NCBI GenBank assembly: GCA_005882905.1
Contig: VBBG01000088.1
Coordinates: forward strand, 8,339 to 13,499
Direction of reading: 5' to 3'
Length of the DNA stretch: 5,161 bases
Source of the DNA: Candidatus Bathyarchaeota archaeon
GTDB lineage: Archaea > Thermoproteota > Bathyarchaeia > 40CM-2-53-6
The notes under the pieces: model-generated
What the model saw: the letters and a program-made list of their open reading frames with translations, nothing else
What the model was told of the DNA's origin: nothing
Database searches by the model: none
Part shown: in pieces, positions 1 through 5,161 of the stretch
How positions within the stretch are numbered: position 1 is the first letter of the stretch
Layout of the letters: every line of letters begins with the position of its first letter
Position numbers and translations under genes: made by a program

Positions 1-21
1 CCTTAATCCTAGGGGTTAGAA

Positions 22-33
22 CAGAACGTTCTG
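22..33. repeat. 12-bp perfect palindrome downstream of the wHTH gene
   Basis: The sequence CAGAACGTTCTG equals its own reverse complement, and symmetry breaks at bases 21 and 34. With no loop it is a poor hairpin and looks more like the binding site of a dimeric protein. It lies about 40 bp past the stop of the wHTH gene on the minus strand, so it could belong to the control region of a gene outside the window on the left. The remainder of bases 1-73 shows no supportable gene, and no T-tract terminator is convincing. Function is unknown; a chance palindrome is possible. Confidence 0.4.
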
Positions 34-73
34 CAAAGGAAACACCCGCCGAAGTAGCTAAGGGAGCAAAGAA

Positions 74-301
74 TCAGGAAAACAGTTTCTCTTGTCCATA
101 TTTTGTTAGGGCCCATTTGCCTGCCCGGCCAGACTTTGACACTGTCAGGACTCTCTGCTTCAAGAGAAGCCTGAGATGATAACTTACGCAAGCCGTGCCG
201 AGACCAGCTTTCTCACTAATGTCCTGGACGTTCGTCTTGCCCTTCTCCATCACATCCAAGATCTTCGTCCGTGACTCTAGCCCTCTGCTGACGTTCCTCA
301 T
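74..301 (-). CDS. Small winged helix-turn-helix (ArsR-like) DNA-binding protein
   Basis: This 75-residue protein is essentially one winged helix-turn-helix domain. Residues about 8-20 form the first helix (GLESRTKILDVME), 24-31 the second (NVQDISEK), and 35-49 the recognition helix, with the typical VSYHLRLL pattern seen in ArsR/HTH_20-type archaeal regulators. Residues 51-66 (VLTVSKSGRAGKWALT) make the beta-hairpin wing. No metal-binding cysteine cluster, membrane segment or ligand domain is present; the only cysteine is Cys38, so metal sensing is not indicated. The protein probably binds DNA as a dimer and acts as a transcription factor; its targets are unknown. It begins 49 bp after the DP2 stop on the same strand, which suggests co-transcription. 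The ATG at 301 is the first ATG/GTG/TTG in the frame, but the frame stays open back to base 367 and reads like protein, so the true N-terminus may be longer (see the entry at 338-352). The fold is secure; the regulatory role is inferred. Confidence 0.85.
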   Translation of the reverse strand: MRNVSRGLESRTKILDVMEKGKTNVQDISEKAGLGTACVSYHLRLLLKQRVLTVSKSGRAGKWALTKYGQEKLFS

Positions 302-337
302 CCCCGCCAGGTACGCTCTCGGATGGTAAGCGGGGCT

Positions 338-352
338 CAGAAGGTCTTCCTC
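338..352 (-). promoter_or_regulatory. Candidate Shine-Dalgarno and non-canonical CTG start for the wHTH gene
   Basis: On the minus strand GAGGA (352-348) is followed after 7 bases by CTG (340-338), which is in frame with the wHTH gene. The motif overlaps the DP2 stop codon (TGAGGA), as expected for coupled translation. Starting here would add 13 residues (LSPAYHPRAYLAG, with Leu read as Met) to the 75-residue protein. The ATG at 301 has only a G-rich stretch directly abutting it, which is too close to serve as a normal ribosome binding site. CTG starts are rare in archaea, so this remains a hypothesis. Confidence 0.3.
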
Positions 353-3300
353 AGGCGAACTCGCTAATCAATAGCTTCTGCTGTGCCTTCTCCTCCGGCA
401 GTGGCCTAAAAGTCTCGGACAGCTCCAGCTTTATCAAATCCAGTCGCTGATGGTAGTACGGCCGAATCTGGTATCGGTCAACCATCTCGGTCGCCACATC
501 TAGATATTTCTCAACGCCCATCCGGAACACCGTCGCAACAAGCTTCCCACCACAACGATGGCAGACGCCTCCAAGCGGGACCCGGCGCGGTTTCGACCCG
601 CACTTCATACATCGGACTCGCTGGGATGTAAAAGTCCGCAGGTTCCCTACGAGATCACGGAGAATGTGCGTAGAGAGAACTTTGACAGCTACATCCGCAG
701 CGTTCACAGCCACGATCTGGTCCGCCAGCTTCAGTTGCTCCTTTACCTTGTCAAGCATCGTCGGTAGCTCCTTGTAGGAGCTGATCAACCGGCCATGGTC
801 CAAGTCCTCGGTTGGATGTGTAAACCCGATACTCCACTGGTCAACGCCTAGGATCTTGTTCAGGGTAGGAACGAGACTCTCGACCTCGCTCGGATGAGCA
901 CCCTGCCAGGTCTTCTCATAGAACTCGACCGGAAGCTGTGACACGGTCTCGATATTGAGAGCTTGGCGTGCAACCTCGGATGGGTTCAGAAGCGGCGACA
1001 ATAACAGCGGCGCGTCCATCAATCCTCCAATCCTGTCAGGCATGAACTCGCGAGAGAAATTCAGCAACACATCCAGAAGCAGAGACACTGAGTCTTCATC
1101 ACCGTCACAGTCGCGTCTCTTGGCCGCGTGCCAGAATGGATGGGCGTAGCAGACGCTTGCCTTCGTAAATCCCACAATCCGGCCGACTACTCCGACGGAT
1201 GTGTGTGGTGAGAGTCCGACCATGAGCCGCCCTATCAGATCCTCCCTCTTCGTCGCGTTGTAGAACCTGTCTAGCCGATAATAGGATGATAGCAGATCGT
1301 CCAGAAACCTTGACGCTTTCAGAAAATACTCGCCGCACGCCTCTGGGACTATGAGGTCTTGAACCTCAAGCGCGCAAAGCTGGCTCGGCGTCACTAGCGG
1401 CTTCTCATCCATGTCCTTCTCATAGCCTATGGCGTGTGCTTTCTCGATCGAGAGTCCCACTTCGCCTGGGCGAAAGTGGGTGAGAATGGCGTTGGTCGAG
1501 TCGAACCTTATCGTCCCGTCCTTGAAGATCGACACGTCGGTCCGTGCCCTCAACAATCCCTTCTCAACTGGCTCAGGAGTCTTCGTCCGGTTCAGCAGCC
1601 CTTTCGCCCCCTTCACCGAGTCAGGAATCTTCCCCAGTCCCAAACGCTTCCCGGCCTCCTCCAAGATACGGCTTAGATCAAGTGGACTATTCTTGTATGC
1701 AACCGTCTCCACATTACAGTTCTTGCACACGCCGGGTCCTAGCAGGCCACACCGAGGGCACGAAAAACGCTCGACAGTCAAACCTCCACATGCTGGACAC
1801 TTGACGCGTGGTTCCCATGTATCACAATTGGGACAGGACCTGTCGACAACTTCTAGGCTCACGGCTAGTTTCTTGGAGGCTTCCACAATGTCGCGGCGGG
1901 TTCCCCCGAACTGGCCGGTTGGAAAGAGACAGTGAACTTTGGGCGTCATTACACGTTCTTTGGCCTTTTCCGGCCGCCCCATGCGTGCCCCGACATAATT
2001 GGGGGACTTGCTCTTCACCGGAAATCCTGCGAGCGATGACAGTCTCTCTAGAGTGGTCGAGCCAACCGCAAGCCATTCTTGAGCTTCAGGTTTGAAGAGA
2101 GATCGAAGGATTACCGTTTCAGCCTCCATAATCCGTAGCGACCCGCCCTCGACTCTGTGCGGGAGGCACAGCCTCTCCAGTAGAGACTTGATCTTCGCAT
2201 CGTCGGGAATGAGAATCGTCTCTTCGGTTGTCCTTGAGAAGGCACGGATTCTCTCTCGTAGGTATTCCAGCTCCTCGGGTTTGATCAGGTCCCAGAAGAA
2301 AGTGTAGGAGGGATGCAGTGGAATGCCAAGCTTTGTGGAGACTTCTGTCGCTTCCTTGGCGTTGGGTCTCGTCGACAGGGGATTTGTGGCCAGGGTCTGA
2401 AGACGTTCGGACGATATCGAGATTGACGAGACTGGACTGGCAGATTGAAGCGCTGCAAGTTTCTCTATGAGTAGCTGGCCCCACCATTCTTCTACAAAGC
2501 CTGAAGGTACGAGCATTCGGTTGTTCTCTAGGAACTCGCCGTATCCGACCATGAGATCGCCTAGGAAGAGGATGCTCTCGATCCGGTCCTTGACCGCCCG
2601 GGCTTCGCTCGGGCTCTCAATCCTCACTACAGAACCATCATTCATCCTGACAACTGGCGGCTCGATCGAGTCAACAGCCGTCACAATCCCGGCTTTTCCA
2701 GGCCGCTCTGTCCTCATCTGGACCCCTACGGCTAGGAATCCACCGAGAATCTCCATGGTTGCAGGGTGGACTCCGACAGATGCGAGGCCCGTGTTCCTCG
2801 CCCGGCCATACCGTATCCTGAACCCGCCTGGAGTACTCGGAAAGGCGAAGATGGGCCGACCCCCGACTACGTCTTCCATGAACATGAACTCCTTCGCCTC
2901 CTCGCCCTCCGCTGAGGAACTCTTCAGCGACCGAAGCCATTCCCAGCCATCAAGACCCAGCCTGTCAATAATCCGGAGAACCTTCTGCGAGCGACCTAGA
3001 AGTCCATCATTGACCACTCGGAGCGCTCCGCCCCGGACCCGGTTCGTCTCAACCCTCAGAACGTTCCGGTTGACCGTCACCTCGACCGGATCAGTCTCCA
3101 CCCCATTTGGCTCAATCGGCAGCCTCAGCATAGCATCATGCAAGGCATCGTCAGAGTTGCGATACTGGAACCTGGCGACAGCCCGCTCGTAGATTCGAAG
3201 TTCCTCTACAAACCTGCGTGCCTCAGCCTCCGACGCATGGTATGGTTGCAAGTTCAAGTTTCGACGAATGTAGTCCGCTACGATCATAGTCATCCCCATC

Positions 3301-3758
3301 TCAGTCCCACCTGCAGATCGCATGGGACCCGCAAAATAGACCGCAAGATGCCTCGTACGATCAGGATTCGTCCGAATCTTCACAGCGTGAATCCCCTGAA
3401 TTGGCGCAACCGTCACGGCTTCATCCAAGACTGCTAGGGCGGTCCGGACAGCCTGCTCAGCTGCCTTCTCCTCCTCAAAACTTCCAAAACGGCCAAGGAC
3501 AATCTCTTCGCTGATCTTCAGCGCGGTCTCTTCGCGAGAGATGATCTTACTCAGCTCTCGAATCCTCTCTGCCACGCCGGGGGGCCCGACGGCCTTTTCG
3601 ACCCTCTCAGCCAGGTCATAAGTCGTCTGGGACTCGACCTTCGACGACGGGTCCAGCCCTTTCGACCGCGCAATACTGGCAATAGCGTATTGTTGGTTGT
3701 ACTCGTCATGCAACCGCTTGGCGTAAGGGTTGTTCTGTCTGTACTCCAGAGGGTCCAA
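351..3758 (-). CDS. polC: DNA polymerase D (PolD) large catalytic subunit DP2
   Basis: DP2 is the polymerising subunit of the archaeal heterodimeric replicase PolD; its partner DP1 carries the proofreading exonuclease and is not in this window. The 1135 residues align with the family from end to end. Near the N-terminus are the landmarks VGPPGVAERIREL (57-69) and the block YFAGPMRSAGGTEMG (141-155). A zinc-binding region spans 642-681, with four CxxC pairs (CPNC, CPAC, CPRC, CKNC). The active site RRDCDGDED (881-889) contains Asp885 and Asp887, which correspond to the catalytic aspartates of the double-psi beta-barrel shared with multisubunit RNA polymerases. The block LMDAPLLLSP (913-922) follows. 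A last zinc module uses Cys1050, 1053, 1066 and 1069. The C-terminus QQKLLISEFA partly resembles a PCNA-binding PIP box. No intein interrupts the gene, although many archaeal DP2 genes carry one. The TTG at 3758 is chosen because an in-frame TAA lies only 8 codons upstream, and the N-terminal length fits the family. The gene is divergent from dinB and followed by a wHTH gene. Identity is secure. Confidence 0.98.
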   Translation of the reverse strand: MDPLEYRQNNPYAKRLHDEYNQQYAIASIARSKGLDPSSKVESQTTYDLAERVEKAVGPPGVAERIRELSKIISREETALKISEEIVLGRFGSFEEEKAAEQAVRTALAVLDEAVTVAPIQGIHAVKIRTNPDRTRHLAVYFAGPMRSAGGTEMGMTMIVADYIRRNLNLQPYHASEAEARRFVEELRIYERAVARFQYRNSDDALHDAMLRLPIEPNGVETDPVEVTVNRNVLRVETNRVRGGALRVVNDGLLGRSQKVLRIIDRLGLDGWEWLRSLKSSSAEGEEAKEFMFMEDVVGGRPIFAFPSTPGGFRIRYGRARNTGLASVGVHPATMEILGGFLAVGVQMRTERPGKAGIVTAVDSIEPPVVRMNDGSVVRIESPSEARAVKDRIESILFLGDLMVGYGEFLENNRMLVPSGFVEEWWGQLLIEKLAALQSASPVSSISISSERLQTLATNPLSTRPNAKEATEVSTKLGIPLHPSYTFFWDLIKPEELEYLRERIRAFSRTTEETILIPDDAKIKSLLERLCLPHRVEGGSLRIMEAETVILRSLFKPEAQEWLAVGSTTLERLSSLAGFPVKSKSPNYVGARMGRPEKAKERVMTPKVHCLFPTGQFGGTRRDIVEASKKLAVSLEVVDRSCPNCDTWEPRVKCPACGGLTVERFSCPRCGLLGPGVCKNCNVETVAYKNSPLDLSRILEEAGKRLGLGKIPDSVKGAKGLLNRTKTPEPVEKGLLRARTDVSIFKDGTIRFDSTNAILTHFRPGEVGLSIEKAHAIGYEKDMDEKPLVTPSQLCALEVQDLIVPEACGEYFLKASRFLDDLLSSYYRLDRFYNATKREDLIGRLMVGLSPHTSVGVVGRIVGFTKASVCYAHPFWHAAKRRDCDGDEDSVSLLLDVLLNFSREFMPDRIGGLMDAPLLLSPLLNPSEVARQALNIETVSQLPVEFYEKTWQGAHPSEVESLVPTLNKILGVDQWSIGFTHPTEDLDHGRLISSYKELPTMLDKVKEQLKLADQIVAVNAADVAVKVLSTHILRDLVGNLRTFTSQRVRCMKCGSKPRRVPLGGVCHRCGGKLVATVFRMGVEKYLDVATEMVDRYQIRPYYHQRLDLIKLELSETFRPLPEEKAQQKLLISEFA

Positions 3759-3768
3759 CTGGTTCGGG

Positions 3769-3772
3769 CCTC
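3769..3772 (-). promoter_or_regulatory. Weak Shine-Dalgarno supporting the TTG start of DP2
   Basis: GAGG on the minus strand ends 10 bases before the TTG codon at 3758-3756. The spacing is at the long end of normal. An in-frame TAA (3780-3782) closes the frame upstream, and no ATG or GTG lies between it and the TTG, so TTG is the only plausible start that retains the conserved N-terminus. Confidence 0.4.
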
Positions 3773-3788
3773 GGTCCTGTTAGGTGTA

Positions 3789-3800
3789 GGTAATATGCTA
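3789..3800 (-). promoter_or_regulatory. Candidate TATA box of the DP2 promoter
   Basis: The minus strand reads TAGCATATTACC, an AT-rich stretch centred about 36 bases before the TTG start, preceded by purine-rich GAGAA in the position of a BRE element. With the usual archaeal spacing of about 26 bases, transcription would start around 3768, giving a leader of roughly 10 bases. The match to the archaeal consensus is loose, and the spacing is the main support. Confidence 0.3.
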
Positions 3801-3801
3801 T

Positions 3802-3819
3802 TCTCGATCCCTGTCGAGA
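3802..3819. repeat. Inverted repeat in the DP2/dinB divergent intergenic region
   Basis: TCTCGA and TCGAGA form perfect 6-bp arms separated by 6 bases (TCCCTG). The repeat sits immediately upstream of the candidate DP2 TATA box and about 90 bases before dinB. In this position it could be an operator for a dimeric regulator acting on DP2 or on both genes. No T-tract follows on either strand, so a terminator is unlikely. With arms this short, chance is a real alternative. Confidence 0.35.
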
Positions 3820-3865
3820 TGGACGAAACTATTCGCATCGCATGTAAACGCTAGACCATCGCGCG

Positions 3866-3905
3866 TTCCAACATAACTGAAAAAGCAGACTGAAGAAGAG
3901 TCTCT
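3866..3905 (+). promoter_or_regulatory. Candidate dinB promoter and leader
   Basis: A weak AT-rich element (CCAACATAACTGAAAAA, about 3868-3884) lies roughly 32 bases before the GTG start, at the distance expected for an archaeal TATA box feeding a very short leader. A purine-rich GAAGAAGAG (3892-3900) ends 5 bases before the GTG and could act as a weak ribosome binding site. Neither element is a strong consensus match. The rest of the 3759-3905 spacer holds no gene. Confidence 0.3.
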
Positions 3906-4997
3906 GTGAAGCGAATGTCCGGAATCACGGGTCCTAGGATAATTCTCCACTGTGACTTGGACGCGTTCTATCCGTCGTGTGAGATAAAGCGGAACCCTTC
4001 ATTTGCCGGAAAACCGCTCATTGTCGGCGCGGATCCCAAGGGTGGTCATGGGCGTGGTGTGGTAATGTCATGCTCCTATGAGGCGAGAAAGTTCGGGGTC
4101 CGCTCGGGGATGCCCATCTCTCAAGCCTACAAGCTCTGCCCTCAAGGCGAGTACGTCCGGCCCGATTTCGAGTTGTACGGGGAGACCTCGGATCGCGCGA
4201 TGGAGGTGTTGCGAAAGTTTGCTGATAAATTCGAACAGACAAGCATCGACGAGGCATACATGGACGTTAGCGTTCGCTGCAAGAGTTTCGATGAGGCGAT
4301 TGATCATGCGAGAAAGGTGAAGGCTGAGCTGAAGACTGCTGAGGGGCTCACGGTCAGCGTTGGAGTCGCACCTAACAAGTCGATTGCGAAAATGGCTTCT
4401 GACATGAACAAGCCTGACGGGCTGACGACTGTTAAACCAGAAGAGGTCAGGACATTCCTTGAGCCGTTGTCTGTCAACAAGATCAGCGGTGTCGGAAAGA
4501 AGACGACTGAATTTTTGCAAGAGCAAGGGATCCAGACCATCGGGCAGCTGAGCCAGATTCCTGCGAAGAAGCTGACCGACTGGCTAGGTAAGGGAGGTGT
4601 GTGGCTCTGGGGAATAGCCAACGGTATCGAAGAGGCTCCGGTCGAAGAGAGAGGTTTGCGGAAATCTATCAGCGTGGAACAGACCTTTGAACGGGACGTA
4701 CAGAACAAGCAAGTCGTCCTTGAAGCCCTAGAATCGCTGGTCCAGGAGGTGCATGAACGTCTCTTGGCAGAGCGACTACGCTTCCGAACAGTAAGTATCA
4801 AGGTCCGGTTCGAGGGTTTCCAAACCTTCACTCGTGAAAAGACCCACACAGGCTATGTCGACGACCAAGACGTCGTCCGCGAATACGTCCACCATCTATT
4901 CCGCGAGTTTGAAAAGGACCGGCGAAGAATAAGACTCGTGGGTGCCAAGCTGTCAGACCTTAAGCCTGCTGAGGGCAAGCAGGCCCGGCTAGGGTAG
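3906..4997 (+). CDS. dinB: Y-family DNA polymerase IV (DinB/Dpo4 type)
   Basis: This 363-residue enzyme is a low-fidelity polymerase that copies past damaged template bases. The palm opens with RIILHCDLDAFYPSCE (11-26): Asp17 is the first metal ligand and Tyr22 the steric gate that excludes ribonucleotides (Asp7 and Tyr12 in Sulfolobus Dpo4). The second catalytic motif SIDEAYMD (113-120) supplies Asp115 and Glu116. The finger block SCSYEARKFGVRSGMP (55-70) and the palm motif SVGVAPNKSIAKMASD (151-166) are intact. A helix-hairpin-helix thumb follows (ISGVGKKT, 193-200), and the little-finger domain runs from about 250 to 350. The length is normal for the family. The protein ends KQARLG, which looks like the first half of a PIP box (QxxL) without the final aromatic pair. 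The GTG start has the better purine-rich upstream stretch; ATG at 3915 would shorten the protein by three residues without touching the domain. The gene is divergent from DP2 and convergent with the next gene. Identity is secure; the exact start is not. Confidence 0.97.
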   Translation: MKRMSGITGPRIILHCDLDAFYPSCEIKRNPSFAGKPLIVGADPKGGHGRGVVMSCSYEARKFGVRSGMPISQAYKLCPQGEYVRPDFELYGETSDRAMEVLRKFADKFEQTSIDEAYMDVSVRCKSFDEAIDHARKVKAELKTAEGLTVSVGVAPNKSIAKMASDMNKPDGLTTVKPEEVRTFLEPLSVNKISGVGKKTTEFLQEQGIQTIGQLSQIPAKKLTDWLGKGGVWLWGIANGIEEAPVEERGLRKSISVEQTFERDVQNKQVVLEALESLVQEVHERLLAERLRFRTVSIKVRFEGFQTFTREKTHTGYVDDQDVVREYVHHLFREFEKDRRRIRLVGAKLSDLKPAEGKQARLG

Positions 4998-5016
4998 ACT
5001 CAGCTTTCTATCCGCC
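4998..5016. other. Short spacer between convergent genes
   Basis: Nineteen bases (ACTCAGCTTTCTATCCGCC) separate the dinB stop from the stop of the gene entering on the minus strand. It contains a short pyrimidine stretch (CTTTCT) but no hairpin or strong T-tract, so any transcription termination for dinB probably lies within the neighbouring gene. Confidence 0.6.
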
Positions 5017-5161
5017 CTACCTTGTTTCAGGAAAAATTTGCACGGTTAAATTCCATGTCTTCCTGCCCATGTGGGTACTCGTCTCCCTGAGACGGGTCTT
5101 CCCGCTGATTGTTACACAGCTGTCAACTAGTTTACGAACCACAAGCTTCCTCGAAATCTTC
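5017..5161 (-). CDS. C-terminal fragment of an unrecognised protein (cut by the window edge)
   Basis: On the minus strand one frame is open from the window edge to a TAG at 5019-5017, giving 47 complete codons; the other two minus frames hit stops within about 12 codons of the edge. The visible tail is basic (11 Arg/Lys among the first 31 residues) and has alternating beta-like stretches such as KLVVRKLVDSCVTISGK, followed by GRKTWNLTVQIFPETR at the end. No family is recognised and no function is proposed. The tail-to-tail arrangement with dinB at a 19-bp distance is typical of compact archaeal genomes and supports a real gene. An internal GTG or ATG could in principle start a very short protein, but a larger gene extending to the right is more likely. 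Confidence 0.5.
   Translation of the reverse strand, partial: KISRKLVVRKLVDSCVTISGKTRLRETSTHMGRKTWNLTVQIFPETR

Noticed and set aside
9..191. A minus-strand frame overlapping the wHTH gene and ending in a hydrophobic Cys-rich stretch, which could suggest a membrane-anchored wHTH after a frameshift
   Set aside because: The wHTH frame ends naturally just after the wing, and the hydrophobic stretch is short and comes from T-rich DNA. No slippery site or other frameshift evidence is visible.
1429..1935. A 168-codon plus-strand open frame antisense to the DP2 zinc region
   Set aside because: It is a shadow of DP2. The low-complexity Ser/Pro/Arg-rich translation shows no motif, and the DP2 frame here holds the conserved CxxC pairs.
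2467..3192. A 241-codon open frame on the plus strand, antisense to DP2
   Set aside because: It lies wholly inside the conserved DP2 coding region. Its composition is rich in Ser, Arg, Pro and Thr, as expected from an antisense reading, and no domain is recognisable.
351..3758. Possible intein in DP2, since DP2 is a common intein host in archaea
   Set aside because: The zinc region and the CDGDED active-site block run without interruption, and no intein splice-junction signature or homing endonuclease block is present.
3551..3838. A minus-strand frame with an ATG at 3838 overlapping the DP2 start, possibly an alternative N-terminus or a separate small gene
   Set aside because: It runs out of frame with DP2, and its Arg/Ser/Thr/Pro-rich translation resembles no protein. 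The DP2 N-terminus from the TTG already matches the family.
4304..4849. A 181-codon minus-strand frame antisense to dinB
   Set aside because: It is a shadow inside the conserved palm, thumb and little-finger coding sequence of DinB, with Ser/Thr/Leu-rich composition and no domain.
4979..5161. A plus-strand frame open to the right edge with a hydrophobic translation, overlapping the end of dinB
   Set aside because: It has no start codon outside dinB with a ribosome site, and its hydrophobic translation is what the complement of the basic minus-strand reading would give. The minus frame is the better candidate.

Overview
The window reads as a piece of an archaeal chromosome. It encodes the large subunit (DP2) of the archaeal D-family replicative DNA polymerase, which is absent from bacteria and eukaryotes and also from Crenarchaeota in the strict sense. 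The lineage is therefore a PolD-bearing archaeon, either a non-crenarchaeal TACK member (Nitrososphaeria or Bathyarchaeia type) or a euryarchaeon. The moderate GC content, the use of TTG and GTG starts, and the short leaders fit this, but the sequence alone does not fix the phylum.

Layout, left to right. Bases 1-73 hold no gene that can be supported, only a 12-bp perfect palindrome. A small winged-helix DNA-binding protein lies on the minus strand (74-301, possibly starting further upstream at a CTG codon). Next comes the complete, intein-free DP2 gene on the minus strand (351-3758), starting at TTG. A 147-bp intergenic region (3759-3905) carries the divergent promoters and an inverted repeat. 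A complete Y-family DNA polymerase IV (DinB/Dpo4 type) runs on the plus strand (3906-4997). After a 19-bp gap, the C-terminal end of an unrecognised protein enters from the right edge on the minus strand (5017-5161).

The replicative PolD subunit and the lesion-bypass polymerase are arranged head to head across one short control region. The small wHTH protein follows DP2 on the same strand within 49 bp and is probably co-transcribed with it. Both polymerases keep their catalytic residues (Asp885/Asp887 in DP2; Asp17, Asp115 and Glu116 in DinB). Both end in tails that only partly resemble the PCNA-binding PIP box.

No mobile element, CRISPR array, RNA gene or new multi-gene defence system is visible. 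The points worth a second look are the shared promoter region, the wHTH start and its placement behind DP2, and the degenerate PIP tails.
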